Part shown: positions 10,123 to 23,900 of the stretch, one piece after another
How positions within the stretch are numbered: position 1 is the first letter of the stretch
Layout: every line of letters starts with the position of its first letter
Origin: an uncultured Latescibacterota bacterium
Lineage (GTDB): Bacteria; Latescibacterota; UBA2968
Length of the DNA: 64,000 bases
Direction of reading: 5' to 3'
Assembly (NCBI GenBank): GCA_951812755.1
Contig: OX638329.1
Span: 124,001-188,000 of the forward strand
Translations under genes and position numbers: made by a program
Notes under the pieces: model-generated
The model's database searches: none
What the model was told of the DNA's origin: nothing
Seen by the model: only the letters and a program-made list of their open reading frames with translations

Positions 10123-11400
10123 ATGTCCGACAAACCCAACTTCATCGTATTCATGAGCGACGACCACGGGCACCGCGACCTCTCTTGCATGGGCGCGACC
10201 GACTTTCAAACCCCCAACTTTGACCGCATCGCCTCTCGGGGTGCCAAACTCACCCGCTGGTATTCCAATGCCCCGATCTGCTCAGCCGGGCGCTGCGGCA
10301 TACTCACCGGACGCTATCCCATTGCCGCGGGCATTCCCGGCAACGTAGGCGTAACTGCCGACGGCCTGTCGCCGGACTTGCCCACCATACCCAAAGCACT
10401 CAAAAACCTGGGCTATCAAACCTATATGTCGGGCAAATGGCACCTGGGCAACCGCGAACCTTTCTTGCCGCACAACCACGGCTTTGACCACTGGTTTGGC
10501 TTCACCAACGGCTGTATCGACTACTACTCGCACATCTTCTACTGGGCGCTATCTTCAAAAAACCAGGCGCGGCACGACCTCTGGGAAGACGGCAGAGAAG
10601 TGTATCACAACGGCACCTACTTCGTCGATCTCATGCGCGACAAAGCCATTGAATACATCCAAAAAGCCAAAAACGACGGACGTCCCTTCTTCATGTACAT
10701 CCCATTCAACACCCCGCACTATCCCCTGCACGCGCCAGAAGAATACATGGAACGCTATGCCCACTTGCCCCGCTCGCGACAACTCATGACCGCCATGCTC
10801 ACCGTCATGGACGACGCCATCGGCAAAATCCTCGACGAACTCGAGCGCTTAGACATCTTTGACAACACCTGCATCTTCTTTCAACCCGACCACGGCCCCT
10901 CGCGCGAACCGCGCAACTGGACCGACGGCACAGACCTCCCCTATCCCGGCGGCGACACAGGTGGCCTGCGCGGGCACAAAGGCACCCTCTGGGAAGGCGG
11001 CATCCGCGTCCCCACCCTCATGAGCTGGCCCGCGCGCGTACAGGGCGGAAAAACCATCGACGAAATCGGCATCGGCATGGACATCTTCCCCACCATCCTC
11101 ACCGCCGCAGGTGGCGACCCCGAACAATACAACCTCGACGGCACGGACATTCTCCCCATGATCACCGACAATGCCCCCTCACCACACGGCGACCTCTTCT
11201 GGACACAAGGACCCAAAGGCAACACCCGCGCAATACAACACGACCGCTACAAACTCCTCCTCGACCAAAACGAAATACACCTCTCCAACCTCAACACCGA
11301 CCCCAATGAAACCACCAATATCGCAGGCGACGAACCCGACCTGACCAACGACCTCCTCACCCGCCTCAATGAATGGCACGCTAAAGAAGTGGGAAGTTAG
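10123..11400 (+). CDS. Formylglycine-type sulfatase (arylsulfatase A-like)
   Basis: This 425-aa alkaline-phosphatase-superfamily hydrolase is expected to cleave sulfate esters, probably from a sulfated sugar. N-terminal FIVFMSDDHG supplies metal-binding Asp residues. CSAGRCGILTGRYP (near residue 49) is the formylglycine signature, with Ala at the usual Pro position of CxPxR, a tolerated variant; the Cys must be oxidised by a formylglycine-generating enzyme. SGKWHLG and FFQPDHGP match further active-site motifs. The ATG is supported by AAAAGGA at 10111-10117. No signal peptide is visible, unlike most secreted sulfatases, so the enzyme may act in the cytoplasm on imported substrate. It follows the kinase by 10 bp and is probably co-transcribed. 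Confidence 0.93.
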   Translation: MSDKPNFIVFMSDDHGHRDLSCMGATDFQTPNFDRIASRGAKLTRWYSNAPICSAGRCGILTGRYPIAAGIPGNVGVTADGLSPDLPTIPKALKNLGYQTYMSGKWHLGNREPFLPHNHGFDHWFGFTNGCIDYYSHIFYWALSSKNQARHDLWEDGREVYHNGTYFVDLMRDKAIEYIQKAKNDGRPFFMYIPFNTPHYPLHAPEEYMERYAHLPRSRQLMTAMLTVMDDAIGKILDELERLDIFDNTCIFFQPDHGPSREPRNWTDGTDLPYPGGDTGGLRGHKGTLWEGGIRVPTLMSWPARVQGGKTIDEIGIGMDIFPTILTAAGGDPEQYNLDGTDILPMITDNAPSPHGDLFWTQGPKGNTRAIQHDRYKLLLDQNEIHLSNLNTDPNETTNIAGDEPDLTNDLLTRLNEWHAKEVGS

Positions 11401-11569
11401 AAGGAAGAAGGAAGAAGTCTCCACCCAACCCCCAAAGGCTGGTATTTCATCTCCCCTTCACCCTTCACCCTTCACCCTTCCCAGCCTCCAGGTGGTGGTC
11501 AAAAAACGTTTGCATAAAATCTGATAACTTAATAAATTAGACTCGCTCCATAAACTGGCAAAAAAATAG

Positions 11570-11679
11570 CCGCATTATATCTGCGGAGATGGCAGAAGAC
11601 CGCCCGGATTGGTAGCCTGTGGCCTTCTGCCGAAACAAACAGAGAGGGAAACGGTCTTGCAAACCGCAACCCACTCTCT
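11570..11679 (+). promoter_or_regulatory. Cluster of three stem-loops upstream of the giant gene; possible structured leader RNA
   Basis: Stem 1 pairs CCGCA (11570-11574) with TGCGG (11582-11586). Stem 2 pairs GGCAGAAG (11591-11598) with CTTCTGCC (11624-11631). Stem 3 pairs AGAGA plus GGG (11641-11648) with CCC plus TCTCT (11670-11679), enclosing CGGT/ACCG around a CTTGCAA loop. It matches no riboswitch consensus I know, and the transcribed strand is not proven. Confidence 0.35.
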
Positions 11680-11799
11680 TTCACAATGTAAAGTTCCGCG
11701 ACCACAAAATCAAGTTGCATTTTTCCGCTGCTTTCCGCTTCGAGGGCCTGCGAGATCATCGTGGCGTTTCGAGATGGCAGTTAACCACACACCATGAGG

Positions 11800-11813
11800 A
11801 ACAGGCACCTGTT
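11800..11813. promoter_or_regulatory. Palindrome AACAGG-CA-CCTGTT, possible operator
   Basis: Perfect 6-bp arms with a 2-bp centre lie 45 bp upstream of the TATAAT box of the giant gene. A repressor or activator site is possible, but no regulator is encoded nearby. Confidence 0.3.
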
Positions 11814-11857
11814 TAAAATTATGCAAGGATACATTTTATGGATATAAAGTCAATAAA

Positions 11858-11863
11858 TATAAT
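11858..11863 (+). promoter_or_regulatory. Candidate -10 box TATAAT for the second giant gene
   Basis: An exact TATAAT lies 57 bp upstream of the start codon in an AT-rich stretch. The hexamer 17 bp upstream (TTTATG) is a weak -35 match, so the call rests on the -10 box alone. Confidence 0.35.
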
Positions 11864-11920
11864 AACTTATCCCCCTTCCCGCTTCGAGCTCTTTCATTCT
11901 ACATAGTCAGGAGGGATATA

Positions 11921-14900
11921 ATGTCATTCCTCCTGACCACAATGCTACGCCGGTGCTGCGCCCTGATCCTGATCCTGTTGTGCGTCCTGACGGTCCCTGA
12001 TGCCGCTGCCCAGACGATCACCCTTTCCCTATCGCCAACGAGCCTGACAGAAGACGCCGGTAGTGCCGACATCGCAGTGACCGCCACGCTCTCTGCGACC
12101 CGGAGCAGTGCCACGACCATCACCCTCTCGCTGGCGGGCACGGCAACCGAAGGAGCGGGCAAAGACTACACAGCGCAGGACCCGCTGCCCACCATCACCA
12201 TCCCGGCCAACACAGCTACAGGAAATACAACCCTCGTCGTCTCGCCCAGAGACGACACCTTCTACGAAGGGGACGAGACCATCGAAGTGAACGGCAGCGC
12301 CGGCAGCTTGACCGTGACCGGTGCCTCCCTGACCCTGACGGACAACGATGAAGCGCCGTCGGTACGACTGCTCTTTCTGGATTTTTTCATTTTATCCGAA
12401 AGCGTTGTTACCACGCCAGTGACCGTGGCGTTGGAGGCACGCCTGGAAGGTGGGACCACCCTGGAAGAGGACCTCGACATCACGATTGTCCTGACAGGCT
12501 CGACCAAAGACAGCGACTACACGGTGAATCCGGACCCCCTGCCCACCATCACCATAAACGCCGGAGAAACCACGGGACGCCTGACATTCACCATCGCGAT
12601 CATAGACGATGCGCTATCTGAGAGAGAAACTATTCATTTTGGGGGCAGAGTGGACGCCCCTGACCCAATGCTGACGATAATATCCGCGGGTGGGAAAGAA
12701 ATCTTAGACAATGATAGGGTAGAGTTTCTTTTGCGTTCAATCAAAAGAACGGATGAACAGGGCAACGGTGCCTGGATGTACAAAGACAACCCAACAAACA
12801 TAATAGTTAAAGCGCTCAGTCAACCCTTCACTGTCGCACTCGGGGCACCTGCAACCTTTACACTTACATCGAATAGTTTTTTCACAATAAGCCCTGATCC
12901 CCTGGTAATCACCATCGGGGCCGATCAGGTTCCGCCTGAGGCGAGCGCGACGGTAAGGGTGACGTACATAGCTCCAGATAAAGAAACACTTTCTATGGAT
13001 GTAGTCCGTCAAGTAAGTGATGCCACACTTAATTATGATGGCCCGTTCCAGTTCAGATTTCCCCCTCACGAACGTCCCCGGATAAACGTATTGGCGGGTG
13101 ATAATAATTATAATCTGACGTCCGTCGAGCTTTCGGACAACGAACGCTACATCGAAGGTGACAGAATCTTTTTTCGTATCCATTATACAGGCTCATTTAT
13201 TTCTACACGGGATCCAACCCTGGAGTTCTATCTCGACGACGAGCTGCGCCAAGCTACCTGTATTCTGACTTGCTTTTACCAGGTGCGTTCCGGCGATTTT
13301 GCAAACACCATCCGCGTCCCTGTGCAGGGGAACATCTATCCGGCAGACGCAGTGTTTACCCATGCGAGATCCGAACAATCCGTCACTTTGAACTCCGCCA
13401 TCACAACCGAACATACGTTCTCGGCACAGGTGCGCGGCGGCCTGAATTACATTGAGCTTCTGACCGATCTGGAAAGCCTGCAGGAAGGAGTCGGTGCGAC
13501 CAGGGTGGAAGTCCAGGCGACAATTTTACAGGGACGTCTCAGCGGCACCGACATCGAGATTCCGCTCGTCCTGACCGATGACACGACGACCCCTGCCGAC
13601 TATACGGTGAGCGGTACGCAGGCGATCACCATTCCCGCAAATCAGTCCAGCGGCTCCACAACGCTTCTCATCACGCCAGTAGATGATTACGTCAAGGAAA
13701 ACCGCACCGAGACCGTGCAGATAGCGGGCGGGATGTCGGAATACTGGGTAGAGGGAACCAATCTGAAAATCATCGACGCGCCGAGCATCATGTTGTCGGT
13801 GTCTCCATCAACCATCACCGAGGACGGCGGTGCGCAGCAAGTGACAGTCACCGCGGGGCTGGGGGATCCGAGCGACCAGGTGCGCCCGCGCCCGATTCCG
13901 GTGACGCTGAGGCTTTTCGGCCGTGCTGGCTCTGGCGACTACTCGGTGGCCGAGCAACTCATCGTCACCATTCCGGTCAATGCGCGGTCGGCAACCAAGA
14001 CCCTGACCTTTACGCCCGTGAACGACCGGCTGCTTGAGGGCGACGAGACGATTGTGTTGCGCGGCTCAACCCCCGGCCTGACCGTGGAAAGCACGGAGCT
14101 TACACTAATAGACGACGATATGGTGCCGGAAGTCCGGCTGATCATAGACGACAACACGATCTCCGAGAGCGACGGGGCAGCAACGCAGGTGATGGTAACG
14201 GCAGAACTGGATCCCTCGGTAATCACCAACAATAATACGATCGTAACCCTGCACCTGATGGGTTCGGCGGTGCAGGGCAGTGGTGGAGACTACACCGCGG
14301 CGTGGAGTCCGTCGAACAAACAGATCACGGTCCCGGCCCTGTCGGATGCGGGCACGGCACCGGTGAGGCTGACGCTGAGGCCGCAGCAGGACGATGTGGC
14401 CGAAGGCGACGAGACCATCGAGGTAGAAGGGATGGCCGTGGTGGGAAATACGGGGGTCGAGCGGATCGTTCGCGTGGCGACCATCACGCTGAAGGACGAC
14501 GACCTGCCGGACGTGGTGATCGACCCAACGGCGCTTGCGGTGCCGGAAGGAGGCAGCAATACCTACACGGTAAAACTCACAACCGAGCCAACCGGCAATG
14601 TCACGATCGGCATGATCACAGTACTGTCGGCAACGGACATATCGACAGACAGGACCGCGCTGACGTTCACGCCGAACAACTGGAACCAGGCGCAGACGAT
14701 GACGGTGCGTGCGGTGGAGGACAACGATGCGATCGTGGACGATCCGGTGACGCTGACGCACACGGTGAGTGGCGGAGGCTACGGGGATGTGGAAGTGGAT
14801 GACGTGGTCGTGACGATCACGGAGAACGACACACCCGTGCTGAGTATCGCGCCTGCGAGCCTTGAAGAGGCAGACGCCAACATGACGTTTACGGTGACAC

Positions 14901-17900
14901 TGAATGTATTTAGCGACAAGGAAATCACGGTGGATTACGCAACCTCGGACGGGACAGCCACCGCGGGAGAGGACTACACGGCGGTGACGGCAACCACGCT
15001 GACGTTCACGGCGGGGACGAGAGAACAGACCATCTCGGTACCAATTATAGAGGACGAGTTAGACGAGGACGACGAGACCTTTACCGTGACGCTGAGCAAC
15101 GTGAGCAACGCGACCTTGAGCGGGGGCGGGCAGACCCTGTCGGCGACCGGCACGATCATAAACGACGACAGGAAACCTGTGGTGACGCTGACGCCTGCGA
15201 GCCAGAGCGTTTTGGAGGACGCGGGCAGCATGGCGTTCACGGTGACGCTCGATGCGGAGAGCAGCAAGGAAATCACGGTGGATTACGCAACCTCGGACGG
15301 CACGGCGACAGAACCTGATGACTATGGACAGAAGACCGGCACCCTGACGTTCAGTCCGGGAGAATCCCTGACCGAGGTCGTCACAGTGTCGATTGAAGAT
15401 GACGAACTGGATGAAGACAACGAAACCTTCACAATGACACTCAGTACGCCGGTAAACGCGGTATTTGCAGGCGATGCGAGTGCCATCAACGCAACGGGAA
15501 CGATTACAGATGACGACGACACGCCGAGTCTGAGCATCGCGGATGCGCGCATAGAGGAAGCGAGCGCGAACATGGCGTTCACGGTAACGCTGAGTGCGGC
15601 GAGTGCGAAAACGGTAACAGTGGATTACGCAACCTCGGACGGTACGGCGACAGAACCTGATGACTACGAGGAGCAGGCCAGCACCCTGACCTTTGATCCG
15701 GGGGAGACGACAAAGGAGATTCAGGTACAGATTTTGGAGGACGATATAGATGAGGCGGAAGAAGAGACCTTCACAGTGACACTGAGCAATCCAGGCAACG
15801 CGACGATAGCGGACGCAACCGCAACCGGCACCATCGAGGACGACGACGATCCGCGAGTGGAGGTGTCGTTTGACGCGGAGAACTACACGGTGAACGAGGG
15901 CGAAACAGTGACCGTGACCGTGCGCCTGGACAAGGACCCGGAACGCACGGTGGTAATCCCGCTGAGGAGAACGCACCAGGACGGCGCAACGACTGCCGAC
16001 TATTCGGGTGTGTCGTCAAGCCTGACGTTCAATGCTGGCGAGACGGAAATAGAGATCGCTTTCACCGCCATTGACGACAATATAGATGACGACGACGAAA
16101 AGGTGGTGCTCGGCTTCGGCACGCTGCCAGACCGGGTCAGTACGGGCACCGGGACCGCGACCACGGCCACGGTGGCGATCAACGACGACGACGACCCGCA
16201 GGTGACGGTGTCGTATGACAAGACCAGCTATTCAGTAGCGGAAGGCGCGACGCAGACCGTGAGGGTGCGCCTGGACAAGGATCCGGAACGCACGGTGGAG
16301 ATTCCGATAGATAAGACACACCAGAACGGCGCGACAGAGGACGACTATTCTGGCGTACCAGAGAACGTGACCTTCAACGCAGGCGAGATGGAAAAGACCT
16401 TTACTTTCACCGCCACCGACGACGACATAGATGACAACAACGAAAAGGTGGTGCTCGGCTTTGGTACGCTGACGGATAACAGGGTGACCAGGGGTAGCTC
16501 GGCCACGATAACAATCACCGACGACGATGAGCGCGGGGTAACGGTAGAACCGACGACATTGAACGTGCCGGAAGGTGAGAGCAGGACGTACACGGTGGTG
16601 CTCAAATCGGAGCCGACCGCCGATGTGACCGTGACCGTGACCGTGCCGTCGGGCAGGACGGGGGACGTGAGCGTGAGCGGATCGCCGTTGACATTCACAT
16701 CGAGCAACTGGCGCGAGGCGCAGACCGTGACGGTCAGCGCGGTAGATGACAACGCCGTCACGCCGGATGCGGATGTAACGCTGACACATGGGGTGAGTGG
16801 GGGAGACTATGCGGGCGAGTCGGCGTCTTCGGTAAGAGTGACGATCATCAACGACGACAGTCCGACCCTGACGATTGATGATGTGCGCGCGTCGGAAGAC
16901 ACCGAAATGATGATATTCACGGTGGAGCTGAGCCAGGCAATTGCAGAAGCGGTGACAGTGACCTACCAGACCTTGAATGGCACGGCAACGGCACCTTCGG
17001 ACTACACGGCGGTGACGGCAACCCCCCTGGAGTTCGCGTCGAACCAGACCAGCGAGACTATTTCCGTATCGATAGAGAACGACGCCCTGGACGAAGAGGA
17101 CGAGACCTTCAGAGTGCGGCTCAGCAATGCGAGCAACGCGACAATAGCCGATGCCGAGGCGATCGGAACAATTGAGGATGACGACCCCGAGCCCGTGTTG
17201 ACGCTGAGTCCGGCGAGCCTGAGTGCTTCGGAGGGCGCGGGCAGCATGGCATTTACGGTAACGCTGGGCGCGGCGAGCGCGAAGACGGTCACGGTGAACT
17301 TCCAGACCTCGGATGGCACGGCAGAATCGGGCAAAGACTACACGGAGACGAGCAGACCACTGACGTTCTCACCGGGAGGAAATCTCACACAGACCATCTC
17401 AGTGCCGATCACACACGACGCCTTAGATGAAGAGGACGAGACCTTCAAGGTGGCGCTGAGCGGGGCATCCAACGCGACGATAACAGGCGACGAGGCGATC
17501 GGGACGATTGAAGACGACGATCCCGAGCCCGTGCTGACGCTCACACCAGCGAACCAGACGGTTTCGGAGGGCGCGGGCAGCATGGCATTTACGGTAACAC
17601 TGGGCGCACAGAGCGCGAAGACAGTCACGGTGAACTACGCCACGGTAAACGGCACGGCAACAGCACCTTCGGACTACACGGCGACGAGCGGTATGCTGAC
17701 CTTCTCGCCGGGCGACCCGCTTACCCGGACCTTCACCGTGCCGATTCGGGACGACGACGAGGACGAGGATGAAGAGGAAAATTTCACATTAACACTGAGT
17801 GCGGCGGTGAACGCGACCTTCAGCGGGGGCGGGACAACCCTGTCGGCGACCGGGACAATCCGCGACGACGACGTTCCACTCGTGAGGCTGGAGTTCATCC

Positions 17901-20900
17901 CGGGATTCCAGAGCGTCAATGAGGGCGAGATGGTGACCGTGACGGTGGGGCTGCGAGGTAATGCCGATCCCGAGCGCACACTATCGATCCCGCTGACGGT
18001 AATGGGGACGCCCTTCGCCCCGGATGCTGGCCCTAACGACTATTCGGGCGTACCGTCAAGCGTGACCCTCAACAGCAGCAACCGGAGCAGTTCCTTCACG
18101 TTCACAGCCATCGACGACAATATCGATGAAGGGGATGGTACACGGGATTACGAGCAACTCAGAATCGGCTCCGGGATGCTGCCGGATCGCGTTGAGTTGA
18201 CTTCGGCAGAGTCTCGGCGCACTGGGGCTATACGGATTCTGGACAACGACGAAGCAAAGTTGTCGATCGCGGATGAGAGCGTCCGGGAGAGCGCGAGAAA
18301 CATGACATTCATGGTGACGATGAGCGTGCCGAGCAGCAGAGAGGTAACGGTGCGCTACGAGACCGGGGACGCGACCGCAACAGTGGGGAAGGATTACACG
18401 GCGGCAAATGGCACGCTGACATTCTCACCCGGCGATACGGAAAAGACCTTCACGGTGCCGATTCTTCAGGACGCCTTAGATGAAGAGGACGAGACCTTCA
18501 CCGTGAGTCTGAGCAATGTGACCAACGCAGCCATAGAGGACAACGAGGCGACCGGGACAATTGAAGACGACGACGAGCCACCAATGCTGCGCATCGCGGA
18601 TGCGAGCATAGAGGAACATGACGAGGACATGGTCTTTACGGTAACGCTGGGCGCACCGAGCGAGAAAACCATAATGGTGAGCTACGCGACCTCGAATAAC
18701 ACGGCAGAATCGGGCAAAGACTATACGGAGACGAGCGGCATGCTGACCTTCTCGCCGGGCGATCCCCTCATGCAGGAAATCCGTGTGCCTATTTTGGAGG
18801 ACGCCTTAGACGAAGAGGACGAGGAAGACTTCACCGTGACGCTCAGTGGAGAATCCAACGCGACAATAAGTGATGCGAGCGCGACCGGGACAATTGAAGA
18901 CGACGATGATCCGCCGGCACTTTCGATAGGGGATGAGAGTGAGTCGGAAGATGTGGGGACGATGACATTCACGGTGACACTCAGCGCGCCGAGCGCGAAA
19001 ACCGTGCGGGTGAATTACGCGACCTCGAATAACACGGCAACGGCACCTTCGGACTACACGGCGAGGAACGGGATGCTGACCTTCTCGCCGGGCGACACGG
19101 AAAAGACCTTCACGGTGTCGATTATAGATGACGCTTTGGACGAAGAGGACGAAGAAGAGTTCACAATCAGGCTGAGCCTCTCATCCAATGCCAACGCGAC
19201 ACTGCGGGATGCTGTGGCGACCGGGACGATTGAGGACAACGACGACCCGCCAGTGCTGAGTATCGCAGAAGAAAGCCTGATGGAGAATGGGGGAACGATG
19301 CGGTTCAGGGTCAGGTTAAACGTGGCCAGCAGCAGACAGGTGACAGTGCGCTACGCGACCCTGGACGGGACAGCGACGGTGGATGAGGACTACACATCGG
19401 CAATCGGCCTCTTGACATTCTCTCCAGGAACAACAGAACAGACCATGTCCGTGCCGATTCTTCAGGACGCGATAGACGAAGAGGACGAGACCTTCACGGT
19501 CAGGCTGAGTTTCCCGACCAGCGCGACGCTCTTCGGTGGTGGGGCGACCCTGTCGACTACCGGGACGATCAGAGACGACGACGACCCGCCCGTGCTGAGC
19601 ATCAGGGATGCGAGTTTGGAGGAAGAGGACGCCGGCATGGTGTTCATCGTGAGTCTGAGTGCTGAGAGCGCCAAGACGATCACGGTAGATTACGCGACGA
19701 TGGCCGGGACAGCGACGGCGGGGGTGGATTACACGGAGAGGAACGGCACGCTGACCTTTGAACCGGGCGATCTCCTCACGCAGACGATCGCAGTGCCGAT
19801 TATAGAGGACGCGATAGACGAAGAAGACGAGGAGACCTTCAAGGTGACGCTGAGCATGGCATCTAATGCGACGCTTATGGACGACGAAGCGACCGGAACG
19901 ATCAGGGATGACGACGACCCGCCCGTGCTGAGCATCGGCACGGACCAGACCCTGACAGAGGCGGACGCGGACATGGTCTTCACGGTGAGTCTGAGTGCGG
20001 CGAGCAGCAAAGAAATCACGGTGAACTACGCAACCTCGAATGTCACGGCAGAATCGGGCAAAGACTACACGGCGAGGAGCGGCACACTGATGTTTGAACC
20101 TGGCGAAAGTCTCATTCAGACGATCTCAGTACCGATCTTTGACGACAATATAGATGAAGAAGAAGAGACCTTCACGTTGGGGTTAAGCAACGTGCAAAAC
20201 GCGACACTGGACGACGCAAACGCCACCGGAACGATCACCGACGACGAGGTAACACCGACGGTAACGCTCACACTGACACCGACCTCAATTGGAGAAAACG
20301 GTGAAATCAGCACAGTAACGGCAACGTTGAGCGGCGCTTCAAGTGAAGCCGTGACCGTAACCGTATCTGCATCAGCAGTATCCCCTGCTGTATCGGGCGA
20401 CTTTAACCTGAGCGGGAACAAGAGGCTGACGATTGCGGCTGGCGCGACCACCAGCACAGGTCAAGTAACCATCAGGGCGGTGAACAACAATGTGGATGCA
20501 CCGAACAAAACAATCACCGTATCGGGCAGCGCGAGCGGAGGACTCGACGTGGCAGATCCAACTTCACAAACCCTGACGATTGAGGACGATGAGGACACAC
20601 CAACGGTAACGCTGACACTGTCGCCGACCTCAATTGGAGAGAACGGCGGCACAAGCAGGGTGACAGCGCGTTTGAGCGGACGGTCAAGCGAAGACGTGAC
20701 AGTAACCGTATTCACCACAGCGGAATTTCCGGCAGTATCGAACGACTTCACGCAAAGCGGAACGACACTGACCATTACATCAGGCGCGACCACCAGCACG
20801 GGTACAGTCACCATCACGGCGGTGAACAACGACACCGACGCGCCAGACAAAGAAATCACCGTATCTGGCAGCGCGAGCGGAGGACTCGGCGTGGCGCACC

Positions 20901-23900
20901 CGGCGGACAAGACACTGACAATTAGGGACGATGAGGCGTTGCCGACGGTAATGCTGACACTGACGCCGACTTCAATTGGAGAGAACGGCGGCATCAGTAC
21001 GGTAACAGCGAGTATGAACAGACCATCGAGCGAAGCCGTGACCGTGACCGTGTCTGCGGTATCAGTATCCCCGGCAATGGCGAGCGATTTTACCCTCAGC
21101 GGGACGACGCTGACGATTGCGGCGGGTTCTACGACCAGTACAGGTACAGTGACCATCACAGCGGTGAACAACGGCACCGACGCGCCAGACAAAAAAATCA
21201 CCGTATCTGGCAGCGCGAGCGGGGGTCGGGGGGTATCGGCACCGGATGCAGTGACGCTGACGATCACCGACGATGAGGACTTGCCAGAGGTGACGCTGGC
21301 GCTATCACAAACTTCAATTGCGGAAAACGGTGGGGTCAGCGCAGTAACAGCGATGCTGAACAGACCGTCGAGCGAAGCCGTGACCGTAACCGTGTCTGCT
21401 GCTGCAGTGTCCCCGGCAGTATCGGGTGACTTCACCTTGAGCGGGAACAGGAGGCTGACGATCACAGCGGGGCAGACGATGAGCACAGGTACAGTCACCA
21501 TCACGGCGGTGAACAATGATACTGACGCACCGAACAAGGAAATCACCGTATCGGCAAGCGCGAGCGGAGGACTCGGTGTGGCAGCACCGGATGCCCAAAC
21601 CCTGACGATAGTGGACGACGAAGATACGCCAACAGTGATGTTGGTGCTGACGCCGCAGGAGATTGGAGAGAACGGTGAGGTCAGCACAGTGACGGCAACG
21701 CTGAGCGGCAAGTCGAGTCAAGCCGTGACCGTAACCGTGTCTGCCGCGGCGGTACCTCCGGCAGTGGCGGAAGATTTTACGCAAAGCGGAACAACGCTGA
21801 CGATCACAGCGGGTTCTACGACCAGTACACGTAGAGTGACCATCAGGGCGGTGGACAACAATGTGGATGCACCGAACAAAGAAATCACCGTATCTGCAAC
21901 CGTGAGCGGGGGAGGTGGCGCGGTAGCACCGACTTCCCAAATCCTGACGATCACCGATGATGAAGGCGCACCAACAGTGACATTGGTGCTTAATCCGTCG
22001 TCGATAAATGAGAACGGTGGTGTAAGTACAGTGACAGCAACCCTGACTGGACCATCGAGCGATGACGTGACAGTGACGGTGATCTCGGCGTCTATGGATA
22101 TCACGCTGAGCACGAACAAGACACTGACGATCACAGCGGGTCAGACCACGAGCACAGGTACAGTCACCATCACGGCGGTGAACAACGAGACCGACGCGCC
22201 AGACAAAGAAATCACCGTATCTGGCAGCGCGAGTGCGGATGTGACATCACCGACTTCTCAAACACTGACGATAGTGGACGACGAAGATACGCCAACAGTG
22301 ACATTGGTGCTTAATCCGTCGTCGATAAATGAGAACGGTGGTGTAAGTACAGTGACAGCAACCCTGACTGGACCATCGAGCGATGACGTGACAGTGACGG
22401 TGATCTCGGCGTCTATGGATATCACGCTGAGCACGAACAAGACACTGACGATCACAGCGGGTCAGACCACGAGTACGGGTACAGTAACCATCACAGCGGT
22501 GAACAACGGCACCGACGCGCCAGACAAAGAAATCACCGTATCTGGCAGCGCGAGCGGGGGTCGGGGGGTATCGGCACCGGATGCAGTGACGCTGACGATC
22601 ACCGACGATGAGGACTTGCCAGAGGTGACGCTGGCGCTATCACAAACTTCAATTGCGGAAAACGGTGGGGTCAGCGCAATAACAGCGATGCTGAACAGAC
22701 CGTCGAGCGAAGCCGTGACTGTAACCGTGTCTGCCGCGGCGGTACCTCCGGCAGTATCGGGTGACTTCACCTTGAGCGGGAACAGGAGGTTGACGATTGC
22801 AGCGGGGCAGACGATGAGTATGGGGACGGTGACCATCACGGCAGAGAATAATACCGTAGATGCACCGAACAAGGAGATCACCGTATCTGCAACCGTGCGC
22901 GGGGGAGGTGGCGTGATAGCACCAGAAGACCAGACACTGATGATCATCGACGACGAAGGGGCACCAACAGTAATGCTGGTGTTGACACCGGACGAGATTG
23001 GAGAAAATGGCGGCACAAGCAGGGTGACAGCAACCTTGAGCGGTGCTTCAAGTGACCCCGTTACCGTGACGGTATCTGCCAATGCGGTATTCCCTGCTGT
23101 GTCGAGCGATTTTACGCAAAGCGGAACAACGCTGACGATCACAGCGGGTCAGACCACGAGCACGGGTACAGTGACCATACGTGCGGTGAACAACAACACG
23201 GATGCGCCCAACAAAGAAATCTCGGTATCTGCAACCGTGAGCGGGGGAGGTGGCGCGGTAGCACCGACTTCCCAAACCCTGACGATCACCGACGATGAGA
23301 CAACGCCTACAGTGACGCTGACACTGTCGCCGACCTCAATTGGAGAGAACGGCGGCATCAGCACGGTGACAGCGAGTATGAACAGACCGTCGAGCGAAGG
23401 GGTAACAGTAACCGTGTCTGCGGCGTCTGGGGACATCACGCAAAGCGGAACAACGCTAATGATCACAGCGGGTCAGACGACGAGCACAGGTACTGTAACC
23501 ATCACGGCGGTGAACAACAATGTAGATGCACCGAACAAGACCGTCACAGTATCCGGCAGCGCGAACGGGGGACTGGGAGTGATGGACCCGACTTCCCAAA
23601 CGCTGACGATTACCGATGACGACACGCGCGGGGTGACGATCTCGACCAATGATCTGACGGTGACAGAGGGCAACAGCGCGGACTACACGGTAAAACTGGA
23701 CACGGAACCGACGGGAGATGTGATCATCGCGGTGAATGTGCCATCGGGTTCGGAGGTCTCGGTAGATGATGCCACGTTGCGGTTCACGACGAGCAACTAT
23801 AACAATCCGCAAACCGTGACGGTGACGGCAGAAGCGGACGAGGACGCAGTGGCCGACGCGCCAGTGACGCTGAGCCACACGGTCAGCGGCAACGACTATC

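Larger units (their letters stand above)
11401..11920. other. 520-bp intergenic leader region
   Basis: No convincing gene is present. The left part has purine-rich and pyrimidine-rich runs, including cccttca repeats at 11457-11482. The middle carries consecutive stem-loops (entered separately). The right part is AT-rich, with a TATAAT box and a strong ribosome-binding site for the second giant gene. Short frames here lack ribosome sites and protein-like composition. Confidence 0.6.

Noticed and set aside
11591-11680. tRNA-like segment (TTGGTAG and a CTTGCAA loop)
   Set aside because: No acceptor stem, wrong distance between arms and no T-arm motif.
11609-11816. Two overlapping plus-strand frames upstream of the giant gene
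   Set aside because: No ribosome site, overlap with stem-loops and no protein-like pattern.
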